DNA from: Patescibacteria group bacterium | Lineage (GTDB): Bacteria; Patescibacteriota; Microgenomatia; UBA8517 | NCBI GenBank assembly: GCA_025057695.1 | Contig: JANWVB010000013.1 | Span: 1-20,751, forward strand | Direction: 5' to 3' | DNA length: 20,751 nucleotides | In this document: positions 8,111 to 15,538 of the stretch, piece by piece | Layout of the letters: every line of letters begins with the position of its first letter | Numbering within the stretch: the first letter of the stretch is position 1 | Program-made: the position numbers and the translations under genes | Notes under the pieces: model-generated | Told to the model about the DNA's origin: nothing | The model's database searches: none | Seen by the model: only the letters and a program-made list of their open reading frames with translations

Positions 8111-9199
8111 TCATTTTAATTTTTTGTTTACCAATTTTTTGTAAGAAGGCAAATCATGTATGGCAAAACCTGCTAAGTTTTCAAACTCTTGGTATTTTAA
8201 TGCAACATGATTTAATGTCTTTTTAAGTTCCTGATCTCCCTTTCTCATATAAGTTGTATGATTGCCTTCGCCTTTAGTGGTTTCTTGAGCAATAATGATT
8301 TTTATATTTGAATTTTGGTTTCTCAAGTAGTTTAGCTCTTCAGAGACTATGTTTATTACTCCGTTTTTCCCTTCCGCTGTATTTCTGTAAGCCATCAAAG
8401 CCACATAGGAATATGGATATTCTTCCAAGATAGAGAAAAAATGATTCATGAAATCCTTTGTCGTATTTTGATACCTCACAGATGGCAAGTTATTTTTGCT
8501 ATCTTCCAACCAATATGGCATTGCAAAGCCAATTTCAAACTGTTCTAATTCCAAAACATCATTCCTCTTTGCCTTTGTAATTATCTCATCCACAAGTTGC
8601 AAAAATTCCAAGCATCTTTCATGTTTATTTTTTTTGTAATCTTTTTGATTATAAAATTCTATATCAAATTGTATTCCAGAGAACTTAGCTTCGGGATTTG
8701 TTTTGTTGTAAGTTAACACATAATCCATAATGTCAAGAGGTATATAAGACAAATTTTCTCTTGACCAATCCGGAGCGCCAACCAAAGCTTCTATTTTAAT
8801 TCCAAAGTTTTTAGCCTCGCTTATGATATTTTTGTTAGATTGATTGAATAATTCCAAATCTCTTTGATAATTTCTTGATCTTTCTACTATGTCAATTTGT
8901 TTTGAGATATCAATGTAAATTTTTGTTATGCCTTCGTCTTTGGCAAACTGCAACAAGTTGACAATTTGATCTTCATCAATCTCATCTGGAGCAATCCACA
9001 GCCATGCTCCCACTTCGTATCCTTCAGGGAAAAAATACTTTTGTGTTTTTGTGCCCTTTACAAAGTCCAGATTCATTGAATTGGCAACATAAATAAAAAT
9101 AACGACAATTAAAACAATAATGCCGGATAAAAATAATAAATATGTTTTATTCTGATTATTTTTTAGAAAATTTATTTCTAACTTTTTTCTTGGACGCAT
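8111..9199 (-). CDS. Membrane-anchored TIM-barrel glycosidase-like protein
   Basis: It has a short basic cytosolic N-terminus (MRPRKKLE), one membrane helix at about 19-40, and an extracytoplasmic domain of about 310 residues. That domain shows alternating strands and helices of a TIM barrel: YEVGAWLWIAPDE, TKIYIDISK, IKIEALVGAPDWS, SGIQFDIEFY, YSYVALMAYRN, IKIIIAQETT and LAGFAIHD. The DIE at 179-181, on the barrel strand in GIQFDIEFY, resembles the DxE of GH18-type and related polysaccharide hydrolases, where the Glu is the acid. It may trim or release a glycan made by the GT2 encoded just upstream on the same strand (114-base gap). The substrate is unknown and the family assignment rests on pattern only. 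A hairpin follows the stop. Confidence 0.65.
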   Translation of the reverse strand: MRPRKKLEINFLKNNQNKTYLLFLSGIIVLIVVIFIYVANSMNLDFVKGTKTQKYFFPEGYEVGAWLWIAPDEIDEDQIVNLLQFAKDEGITKIYIDISKQIDIVERSRNYQRDLELFNQSNKNIISEAKNFGIKIEALVGAPDWSRENLSYIPLDIMDYVLTYNKTNPEAKFSGIQFDIEFYNQKDYKKNKHERCLEFLQLVDEIITKAKRNDVLELEQFEIGFAMPYWLEDSKNNLPSVRYQNTTKDFMNHFFSILEEYPYSYVALMAYRNTAEGKNGVINIVSEELNYLRNQNSNIKIIIAQETTKGEGNHTTYMRKGDQELKKTLNHVALKYQEFENLAGFAIHDLPSYKKLVNKKLK

Positions 9200-9218
9200 G
9201 AATTTTTTCTTTTAGATG

Positions 9219-9248
9219 AATGTACTCTAAAGTTTAGCAAAAATTCAA
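9219..9248 (-). promoter_or_regulatory. Probable promoter of the TIM-barrel gene
   Basis: TTGAAT (9243-9248), an 18-base spacer and TACATT (9219-9224) on the minus strand predict a leader of about 13 bases before the ATG at 9199. The leader is A-rich without a clear Shine-Dalgarno. The match is moderate, and the gene may also be read through from the GT2 gene upstream. Confidence 0.4.
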
Positions 9249-9313
9249 AAAGATTATTTAATGTTTAGAGCTTTTGTTTTTGCAAACTCAAGAAAAATTA
9301 GGAAGATGAATAT

Positions 9314-10954
9314 TTATTTAATTTCTAAATTTTCTTTTGCCAAAGCCAAGTGTCTTTCAATTTCTTTTTTTTCAAATTTTACAAGCATGCCCGGTCTTAC
9401 ATTGGAAAAATTTTTAATGTTTGCATCTTTCATGCTGTCTTCGGCATATGTTTTTTCTTCTTGAGTAATTTCCACTTGGTAATCTTGAATGTACAAGTCG
9501 ATCGCTTTTCGTGATAGCCTGTACAAACTATCTCCAGTTTCAGTGACAATTAAGTAATAAGAGCTTTTTTCTTGCGACTGATTTGAAATTGTTTGGTCCG
9601 TTTGCGTTTCTTGCAAGTTAGGATTCTGACTACCTTCACTTACTAAAGGATTTAAAATTTCGTTGTTGTCGTTTCTTAATTCTTGATAAAGTTTTCCAAA
9701 ATAAGATATTGACTCAGAAGCGATAGATTGGTGCGATTTTGCCACAAGCTCAATCGGGCTTGTCTGTGTCATTGCGATGATTAATAAAACTACTGCTAAA
9801 GATGTGGAATAATTGTAAATCCTATATGGCAAATTTCTTTTTCGTCTGGCAAATGGAGAATGATAGCGAATTCTTATTAAGCCAACATTTTTAGTTTTAT
9901 AAAGATTGTTAAAGTATCTCCAGATTCCAAACCAAATTATAACCATCACTTGAAAAAAAGCGTAGAAAGGGAAAAGAATCATGTATTTATTTCTGACTTT
10001 CCAGTTGGCAAGAAATGTTATCACGATATACAAAAGTACCAAAAGAGGAAACAGGTACCAATATTTGATTAGTTCATACACTTTTATCGGATATAGAAAA
10101 TAAATTATGAATGAAAAATATATGAAGTGAAAAGGATGGTTTAAATTGTGATGAATGTTTATTATTGAATGTCTAAACGCTCCGCTCATCCAAGAAAATC
10201 TTTGTTTTACCCACTTGCCAAAAGTTTCTGGTATTTCTGTGTAAAATATCATTGGAATATGTCCAACTTTGAATCCCATAATGTCTGCTATTTTGCCGAT
10301 TTCTATATCACCACCGTTGAAAAATAGAGAATGATTTTTCATCACTTCTTCCATTACCAACCTTTTAGCAACCATACCTGCTCCGCTTGTGAGCCATGGG
10401 TATATTAGCCTTGCTTGCATGGCAATATCGTACTCTACGCCTTGCAAGTGTTCTATCAAATTGCTTCGCCTTGAAGGTATAACTTTCACAGAGGCTATAT
10501 CAAAGTCATTTTCTTCCATTGCTCCACACAAAATTGCCAGATCCTCATTCACAAAAGTGTCGCCGTCTATGAAAATTACATATTTTTCGTCCAGAGACTT
10601 CAAACTTTCTTTTAAAACAAGATCGTGAGCCAAGAGAACTTTGTTAAAAATAGAGAATGGATTTTTGCCTTCTTGTGTTACATCACTTATGCTTATTCTG
10701 AATCCATGCTCTTTGGAGAGTTTGTTTAATTTTTCGTAAAACTCTTCTGTTTCTTTATTGGTAGTGCAAAGCACAACTTTTTCTGCATACTTTTTCAAAA
10801 AATCAATATTTTTGATATATTTGATATCATTATAGACTGGGACAAGAATTGCAAAATCGTTAGATCTGGCCTTTATAGACTTGATATCAATAGGCTTTAT
10901 AAAATTTGCTCTTACTGTTGCAAAATCAAAAAGCGCAAGCCAAGGAAATATCAT
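9314..10954 (-). CDS. GT2 glycosyltransferase fused to a LysM-like domain
   Basis: Numbering follows the longest frame, which opens at 10993. A GT-A domain begins FAILVPVYND (47-56), with FIDGDTF (DGD 143-145) as the metal and nucleotide site and KQRFSW (263-268) as the Q-x-x-x-W-type acceptor motif. Hydrophobic segments lie at about 289-305, 312-329, 338-358 and 397-410. A Ser/Gln/Asn-rich linker (440-477) leads to a C-terminal unit, YYLIVTETGDSLYRLSRKAI and beyond, to residue 550. GDSL, the following helices and the closing PGMLVKF match a LysM-like peptidoglycan-binding fold on the outer side. So a sugar polymerase appears tethered to the wall. The longest frame opens inside the promoter spacer, so I use Met14 (ATG at 10954), giving 546 aa. 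The substrate is unknown. Confidence 0.8.
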   Translation of the reverse strand: MIFPWLALFDFATVRANFIKPIDIKSIKARSNDFAILVPVYNDIKYIKNIDFLKKYAEKVVLCTTNKETEEFYEKLNKLSKEHGFRISISDVTQEGKNPFSIFNKVLLAHDLVLKESLKSLDEKYVIFIDGDTFVNEDLAILCGAMEENDFDIASVKVIPSRRSNLIEHLQGVEYDIAMQARLIYPWLTSGAGMVAKRLVMEEVMKNHSLFFNGGDIEIGKIADIMGFKVGHIPMIFYTEIPETFGKWVKQRFSWMSGAFRHSIINIHHNLNHPFHFIYFSFIIYFLYPIKVYELIKYWYLFPLLVLLYIVITFLANWKVRNKYMILFPFYAFFQVMVIIWFGIWRYFNNLYKTKNVGLIRIRYHSPFARRKRNLPYRIYNYSTSLAVVLLIIAMTQTSPIELVAKSHQSIASESISYFGKLYQELRNDNNEILNPLVSEGSQNPNLQETQTDQTISNQSQEKSSYYLIVTETGDSLYRLSRKAIDLYIQDYQVEITQEEKTYAEDSMKDANIKNFSNVRPGMLVKFEKKEIERHLALAKENLEIK

Positions 10955-10981
10955 AGTGCGTCTTTTAATTAAAACTTGCGA

Positions 10982-11010
10982 ATTATAGCCCATTTTTTGT
11001 ATTAAATCAA
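10982..11010 (-). promoter_or_regulatory. Sigma-70-like promoter of the GT2/LysM-like gene
   Basis: On the minus strand TTGATT (11005-11010), a 17-base spacer and a perfect TATAAT (10982-10987) are seen. The ATG at 10991-10993 lies inside the spacer and cannot be in the transcript, so translation should begin at the ATG at 10954 after a leader of about 21 bases. The leader lacks a clear Shine-Dalgarno. Confidence 0.6.
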
Positions 11011-11181
11011 GCTATAGGATATTTTTGTTATTTAAATGTGGTGGTTATCAATGAATGAATGATAGATAATCAGTTTTGATGTGTGGTGTTATAATTAGCT
11101 TGAAAGTAAAATTTTCTATTAAAGTAAAGATTTTTAATTGAATTATAAAAATTGTTTGATGCAAATTAATTTTTTGTTTCT

Positions 11182-11258
11182 TGGGGTGAATGAGCGGATT
11201 TGAACCGCCGGCCTCGTCTTCCACAGAGACGCGCTCTAACCAGCTGAGCTACATTCAC
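11182..11258 (-). tRNA. tRNA-His (anticodon GTG), CCA encoded
   Basis: The minus strand folds into a full cloverleaf. The acceptor GTGAATG pairs with CATTCAC, the D-stem GCTC with GAGC, the anticodon stem CGTCT with AGACG around the loop CTGTGGA, and the T-stem GGCGG with CCGCT (one G-U) around TTCAAAT. The anticodon is GTG. The discriminator is C73 and base 11259 supplies a G at position -1, the identity pair for histidyl-tRNA synthetase. The 3' CCA is encoded (11182-11184). The 188 bases between it and the GT2 gene show only that gene's promoter. Confidence 0.97.
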
Positions 11259-11346
11259 CATTTATGCCAAGCAATAGCTTTTTGCGCTTTATTCATCTCA
11301 AGCAAAAGCCAGAAAACAAGCTTTCATATTTTACATTTTTATTGAG

Positions 11347-11390
11347 GAATAATCTATAAAAAAAAGAAGTTAAAAAAAACTTAATTATTC
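11347..11390. terminator. Possible weak AT-rich terminator hairpin
   Basis: GAATAAT (11347-11353) and ATTATTC (11384-11390) are exact reverse complements, and inside them AAGTT pairs with AACTT around an A-run. It overlaps the stop codon of the acidic small protein. Read on the minus strand the structure is followed by a few U residues only, so termination is uncertain. Confidence 0.25.
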
Positions 11391-11654
11391 TTCTCCAATT
11401 GGCTTAATAGATGCAGGATCTACTATATCTTCTTCAATATTGTCTTCGGGTGGGCCACGTCTGGCTTGTTCATCATTTTCAATCTCACTAGCTATATCAA
11501 GTGGTTGATCTTCTGGAACCACATTGCCTAAAATTTCTTCCGCCAATTCATCAATGTCTGTTGACTCTCCTGAATCATCTATTGGTGTATCATCGCCATA
11601 GTTTTGCTGATTTTGAATTTGAACTAGTTTTTTGACATTGCCTGCTTGGCTCAT
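11385..11654 (-). CDS. Small acidic protein (89 aa), unrecognised
   Basis: After a short basic start (MSQAGNVKKLVQIQNQQN) the protein is strongly acidic and probably disordered, with clusters such as DDTPIDDSGESTDIDELAEE and EDNIEEDIVDPASI, ending KPIGEE. It has no signal peptide, membrane segment or Cys, so it should be cytosolic. Its start codon lies only 8 bases from that of the divergent LytR_C gene, so the two could be co-regulated. A -35/-10 pair within the opposite gene would give a leader of about 2 bases. By position it might be a cytosolic partner of the envelope proteins that follow, but nothing in its sequence proves that. It might also be a chance frame, although its length and composition argue for a gene. 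Confidence 0.6.
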   Translation of the reverse strand: MSQAGNVKKLVQIQNQQNYGDDTPIDDSGESTDIDELAEEILGNVVPEDQPLDIASEIENDEQARRGPPEDNIEEDIVDPASIKPIGEE

Positions 11655-11659
11655 ATTAA
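11632..11659 (+). promoter_or_regulatory. Possible promoter elements for the LytR_C gene
   Basis: A perfect TTGACA (11632-11637) lies in the opposite gene, with TATTAA (11654-11659) 16 bases later. The -10 box ends only 3 bases before the ATG at 11663, too close for a normal start, so either the -10 call is wrong or translation starts further in. The perfect -35 makes the site worth noting. Confidence 0.25.
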
Positions 11660-11662
11660 TTT

Positions 11663-11690
11663 ATGGTAGCAAATCAAAAGCCGTTGACAA
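11663..11690 (-). promoter_or_regulatory. Possible promoter of the acidic small protein, inside the opposite gene
   Basis: On the minus strand TTGTCA (11685-11690), a 16-base spacer and TACCAT (11663-11668) point toward the ATG at 11654, with about 2 bases of leader. The -10 box is formed by the start codon region of the divergent gene. Confidence 0.35.
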
Positions 11691-12610
11691 GAAGGTATTT
11701 TGTAAAAGAAAATGAATTAAGTCAATTTATGGATGGCAAAATAACTAAGCCGCGGCCTAAGATAAAAGTAGAAGAAACGATAGATAATCAAGTGTCAGAG
11801 CAACATAATAACTCTATTTCAATTACATCTTTTTCACAACTGGATCAACCGCCGCCATTCTCAGTTCCCGCGCCTTCGTCTGAAACTGAAAAATCAGATG
11901 CCACAAATCTCAAACCGGAAGAACAGGTGCCAGATCAAAATCAAAAGCCACAAGCAAGTGAACAGCTGGCAGTAAGTGATTCACCAACCAAATATCCAAA
12001 CGAAAATCTAAGTTCGGAAGAAATCAAAAAATGGCTGGAGAGTGTCAAGCCTGAAACAGCAGATTCTGATTATCAGATGGAAAAGGGTAGATTCCCATGG
12101 GGTAGACTGTTCTTTGTTTTCTTTTTCCTGCTTGCAATTGGTGCTCTGATTGGGGGAGTTTATTTTTACCAAAAAACCATATCTTTGCCCTTGCAGCAAG
12201 GTATTGTTGAAACTTCTACACCTACTCCCATTTCTAATTCTGTCCGGATAACACCTGTAGAAGAAAATGATTTGAGTTCTAAACAAACTTCCACTCCAAC
12301 CCCTCAAGTAAGTATAGACTTGTCAAAGTTTTCCATAATGATCAAAAATGGAACAGGTATTCCGGGAGAAGCAAAAAAAGCCGGGGCACTTCTAGAAGCG
12401 GTAGGTTTTGCCAAAGCAACAACTGGCAACTCTGAAAGGTTTGATTTCAAAGACACTGAAGTTGCGACGAAAGCATCAGTCCCAGATAGCGTTTTTGAGG
12501 CTGTAAAATCCGCGCTTGAGAAAAATTATAAATCAGTGGTGAGATCGCCACAAAATCTTTCCGACAGGCAAAGTTATGATATTGTGATTACTCTAGGGGT
12601 AAAAAAGTGA
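11663..12610 (+). CDS. Single-pass membrane protein with LytR_C domain
   Basis: The N-terminal 148 residues are hydrophilic, Pro/Gln/Ser-rich and probably disordered in the cytosol. One membrane helix (about 149-169, LFFVFFFLLAIGALIGGVYF) follows. A Thr/Pro/Ser linker (182-216) leads to a C-terminal domain at about 222-313. It has FSIMIKNGTGIPGEAKKAGA, then LLEAVGFAKA, and ends SYDIVITLG. This is the pattern of the LytR C-terminal domain (LytR_C): a strand with NGTG, an alpha/beta unit and a closing strand D-I-V-I-T-L-G. LytR_C domains occur alone or after LytR-CpsA-Psr phosphotransferase domains, which attach polymers to peptidoglycan; no such catalytic domain is present here. It is probably a cell-wall accessory or sensing protein, first in a plus-strand run of envelope genes. 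Confidence 0.8.
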   Translation: MVANQKPLTRRYFVKENELSQFMDGKITKPRPKIKVEETIDNQVSEQHNNSISITSFSQLDQPPPFSVPAPSSETEKSDATNLKPEEQVPDQNQKPQASEQLAVSDSPTKYPNENLSSEEIKKWLESVKPETADSDYQMEKGRFPWGRLFFVFFFLLAIGALIGGVYFYQKTISLPLQQGIVETSTPTPISNSVRITPVEENDLSSKQTSTPTPQVSIDLSKFSIMIKNGTGIPGEAKKAGALLEAVGFAKATTGNSERFDFKDTEVATKASVPDSVFEAVKSALEKNYKSVVRSPQNLSDRQSYDIVITLGVKK

Positions 12611-12767
12611 GCATTCTAAATTAAAATATCCGCTCTGCGCTAGTTAAATTTGTAAAACAAGTTTAGTAAAACCAAAATTTAGTCAAAAGTTTTAAGCAGA
12701 TTTGGCGAATTTACAAAAAGGGCAATTCATTATATCATCGCCTTAATTACTGATCTTTTTTTGTTTC

Positions 12768-14270
12768 ATGTCTGCGGAATATCAAGAAGGCCAAGAAGGT
12801 ATATCAAGACTGCCTCCAGATTTTTATTCAGATGATAATAACTCGGGTGGCATAAGTCAAGCTCCACCAGATTTTTACTTCGATGATTATGCCGACGAGG
12901 ATGCGGGTATTCCAATAGACAAATTACCGCCATCAGCCTGGTGGTGGCGCTATTACGAGCTTTTGGAAGAATATGTTGGGGATAAAATAGATGGTTTAAG
13001 TACAAGGGAAAAGGCTATTTTAGTTTCGCTTTTTTGTGTTTCTTGCGTAGTTTCATGTAGCATTCCACGAATTGTTTCCGGTTTTAATTTTAACGCTTAC
13101 GGACAAGTGCCAGTTGTTTCTCCAATCGAAAGCGCGGAAGGGAAAGAAAAATTGGATCCTAATATGCCAATGGGCAGTCCTTTTGGGGACAAAAATGTTG
13201 TGATTACGCAAGGATACGATGGCGAGTCACATCAACCAACTCGCACGATGGGAGGCATAGATCTTGCTGTGGATGAAAATGGAGATGGTAAAGCTGAACC
13301 CGAAAGCACGTTGGGGGCGCCAATATATGCCACTCATGCTGGCCAGATAAAGATATATCTTGACACTTGGCCCGGAGGGAATTGTGTAATTATTGAAAAT
13401 AAAAAATGGCTGACTAAGTATTGCCATTTAGATAAAGTTGCGGAAGGTCTTACGAATGGACACTATGTAAAAAGGGGAGACTTGATTGGGTACGCGGGTA
13501 GCACAGGCCAGTCTAGCGGTCCTCACTTGCATTATGAAGTTTGGCAATCCGGAAAAAATGTAAATCCGCTTGGTCAAAACGAACCTTTGACAAAATTATC
13601 TGATCTAGAAGCAAACAATCCTATTTCTGAAATATCAATCAACTTCCACTATGATTCTGGTTTGTATACTAATTTACAGGAACAATTGGAGAACGAGGCT
13701 ATTGCCGCTTATGATTATGTGGTGAGACGCTTTGGCGCGGGCGCCAAAGGAGACATTACCATTTATATATCCTCACAACAAGGATGTAATTTAAATGGAG
13801 TTGCGGACACACAGTTCCGCAGAATTGAAGTTCGCTCCTGCAATGAGATTCCCCTTAAAAGAGTGGTTGCTATTTTAGCTCATGAATATGTCCATCAACT
13901 CACTCATGATGAATATGGCGACGCACATCTTAACGCGGATCGAATTTTGTTAGAAGGAATTGCCACTTGGGGAGCTGGCAAGTATTGGTTGGGTGGAACA
14001 TCAGAGGATTTTAGAGAGTATGTAAAGAAACAAGGTATCGGATTTCCACTCCAAATACATCCTTATGGAAGATCCGCAGATGAGATAAATACAATTTACT
14101 ACCAATGGGCAAGTTTTGTGCAATTTCTTGTTGAAGAATATGGTTGGGATTTGTTTGACGAGCTATATGTAAGTGGCAATTATGAACCGGGCAGTGCTCG
14201 ATACCAAGAAGTATACGGAAAAAGTTTGGATGATCTTGAAAAGGAATGGAGGGAATGGATTGATTTATGA
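12768..14270 (+). CDS. Membrane-anchored double metallopeptidase: M23 plus gluzincin
   Basis: A cytosolic tail (1-82) carries two copies of a short acidic motif (11-24, 28-41). A Cys-rich membrane helix follows at about 83-100. Residues 136-270 form an M23/LytM peptidase, which cuts peptidoglycan cross-bridges, with H155/D165 (GGIDLAV), YCHLD (H220) and GPHLHYE (H253, H255). An insertion with DENGDG resembles a calcium loop. Residues 290-500 form a gluzincin-type zinc protease, with AHEYVH (H372, E373, H376) and LLEGIATW (E396 as third ligand), similar to the peptidase-MA group, ending in Trp-rich helices. Both sets of catalytic residues look intact. No clear promoter or ribosome site was found in the 157-base gap before it. 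The stop overlaps the next start (ATGA), so the two are probably co-translated. Confidence 0.88.
   Translation: MSAEYQEGQEGISRLPPDFYSDDNNSGGISQAPPDFYFDDYADEDAGIPIDKLPPSAWWWRYYELLEEYVGDKIDGLSTREKAILVSLFCVSCVVSCSIPRIVSGFNFNAYGQVPVVSPIESAEGKEKLDPNMPMGSPFGDKNVVITQGYDGESHQPTRTMGGIDLAVDENGDGKAEPESTLGAPIYATHAGQIKIYLDTWPGGNCVIIENKKWLTKYCHLDKVAEGLTNGHYVKRGDLIGYAGSTGQSSGPHLHYEVWQSGKNVNPLGQNEPLTKLSDLEANNPISEISINFHYDSGLYTNLQEQLENEAIAAYDYVVRRFGAGAKGDITIYISSQQGCNLNGVADTQFRRIEVRSCNEIPLKRVVAILAHEYVHQLTHDEYGDAHLNADRILLEGIATWGAGKYWLGGTSEDFREYVKKQGIGFPLQIHPYGRSADEINTIYYQWASFVQFLVEEYGWDLFDELYVSGNYEPGSARYQEVYGKSLDDLEKEWREWIDL
13730..13749. repeat. GC-rich 9-bp palindrome inside the metallopeptidase gene
   Basis: CTTTGGCGC and its exact reverse complement GCGCCAAAG flank a central GG. 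It encodes RRFGAGAKG early in the second catalytic domain. It stands out because the surroundings are AT-rich. It may be a chance result of Gly/Ala codons, an mRNA structure or a binding site. Confidence 0.5.
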
Positions 14271-15430
14271 AAAGTGAGATAGAACACAATTTGACTGGCA
14301 GTCGCAATCCCGATATTGAAAAACTTATTGTAACCGGTGAGCTCAAAAATCCCAATCGCGAATTGGATGCTTTAATGGAAAAAGTCATACGAGAATATTC
14401 CAAAAGACGTCGCAATACATACGAGTCATCTTTTTTGTATTGGTTGTATTTTCTTTTAACGCGCAGACGCGCTGTCGCAAAAAGAAATTCGCAACCGCAA
14501 CAATTTCGGCATCCATTGCCTGATGAACTCTTTGATGATGAAATTTCCGGTGGAAGAGGCATAACTGGATTGAGTCGTGCCTTGCCGGATGGTTTGTTTG
14601 ATGAAGAAAATCACTCTCATTCCTTGCCCGGACACAGGCAGAAATCACGACAATCTATTGTGTTGCCTGAAATTAATAGAAGAAGATTTATAAAATTGGC
14701 ATTGGTGACAGTTGGCGCTGGCATTGCTTCTCCGCATGTTGCTAGAGCTGTTTGGGATTCTACACAACGTAATCAAAGTGATCAAACAAACAAAATTGTG
14801 GTGCCTGCGAGGGGAGAGAGTGTGGAACAAACAGACCTGACATCTCTTTATACTCCTAAATGGGAAGATATTATTGAAGACATAAAGCGTTTGGCTGCTT
14901 CGAAAGAATTTGTATCAGGAATTATAAGAAAAGCGCCGCTGGATCAAACCTGTGTATTTGGACCGCCATCTGAAAATTTTACCATAGAAAAAATTGAACA
15001 AATTTTAATACAATACAATTCACCCGCTTTAAAGGAAGGAGCAAAAATATGGATAGAAATTCCCAAGAAATATGGAATAAAAGCAGAATTTATATTTGCA
15101 ATTGCTACAGCAGAATCAGGTATCGGTTCTAATCAAAATTGGGCAGGACTCAAACCTGATGGAAGCACTAGTAACAATGCGGGTAATATCACATGCAGTG
15201 AAAATTGGGAAGGTAGGTGTTATAAAGGTTTTAGAGACTATGACACTTGGGCGGAGTCAATAGAGGATCTTTGCATTCTTATATGGTTTTATGCGCTTGG
15301 GTATATTAACGGGCGTGAACTTACAACTGTAGAACAAATAATTCCTGTATATGCTCCAGCTTCAGATGGTAACAATCCAACTTTGTACATTCAAACTGTA
15401 GTTCAACTTATGAAACAATGGGGGAGTTAG
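14267..15430 (+). CDS. Membrane-anchored endo-beta-N-acetylglucosaminidase
   Basis: It likely cleaves the glycan strands of peptidoglycan outside the membrane. The N-terminal 137 residues are hydrophilic and cytosolic, with two acidic repeats (LPDELFDDE at 84-92 and GLSRALPDGLFDEEN at 101-115) like those in the preceding protein. A short hydrophobic patch lies at 55-64. Residues 138-161 read RRRFIKLALVTVGAGIASPH and on, a Tat-like twin-arginine segment placed far inside and probably acting as the membrane anchor. The C-terminal domain (about 240-385) is of the glucosaminidase/FlgJ type: FIFAIATAESGIGSNQNWAG with E283 as the likely catalytic Glu, NNAGNI, FRDYDTWAESIEDL, and a YIQTVVQLMKQW end. 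The ATG overlaps the previous stop by 4 bases, and a GGAGGGA at 14247-14253 may help initiation. Confidence 0.85.
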   Translation: MKSEIEHNLTGSRNPDIEKLIVTGELKNPNRELDALMEKVIREYSKRRRNTYESSFLYWLYFLLTRRRAVAKRNSQPQQFRHPLPDELFDDEISGGRGITGLSRALPDGLFDEENHSHSLPGHRQKSRQSIVLPEINRRRFIKLALVTVGAGIASPHVARAVWDSTQRNQSDQTNKIVVPARGESVEQTDLTSLYTPKWEDIIEDIKRLAASKEFVSGIIRKAPLDQTCVFGPPSENFTIEKIEQILIQYNSPALKEGAKIWIEIPKKYGIKAEFIFAIATAESGIGSNQNWAGLKPDGSTSNNAGNITCSENWEGRCYKGFRDYDTWAESIEDLCILIWFYALGYINGRELTTVEQIIPVYAPASDGNNPTLYIQTVVQLMKQWGS

Positions 15431-15500
15431 TAACAATCGCAAATCGTAACAATACTTGCAAGACATGACACATATTTATCAAAATCTTGAATTTTTTAAT

Positions 15501-15528
15501 TTGAGTTTTTCGCTAGGTTGTGTATACT
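15501..15528 (+). promoter_or_regulatory. Promoter of the giant orphan gene, near-leaderless
   Basis: TTGAGT (15501-15506), a 16-base spacer and TATACT (15523-15528) predict a start at about 15535, 4 bases before the ATG at 15539. The in-frame TTG at 15518, which would lengthen the protein by 7 residues, lies inside the spacer. It also shows that the gene is not only read from the preceding pair. Confidence 0.5.
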
Positions 15529-15538
15529 ACGGCTAAAT

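Noticed and set aside
9243..9464. Short plus-strand frame over the 3' end of the GT2/LysM-like gene
   Set aside because: It is mostly the complement of the LysM-like coding region and has no independent support.
11654..11659. TATTAA as a secure -10 box for the LytR_C gene
   Set aside because: It ends only 3 bases before the ATG, which leaves no room for a normal transcription start; it is listed only as a weak candidate.
14011..14562. 183-residue minus-strand frame
   Set aside because: It lies antisense across two well-supported hydrolase genes and has no promoter or recognisable domain.
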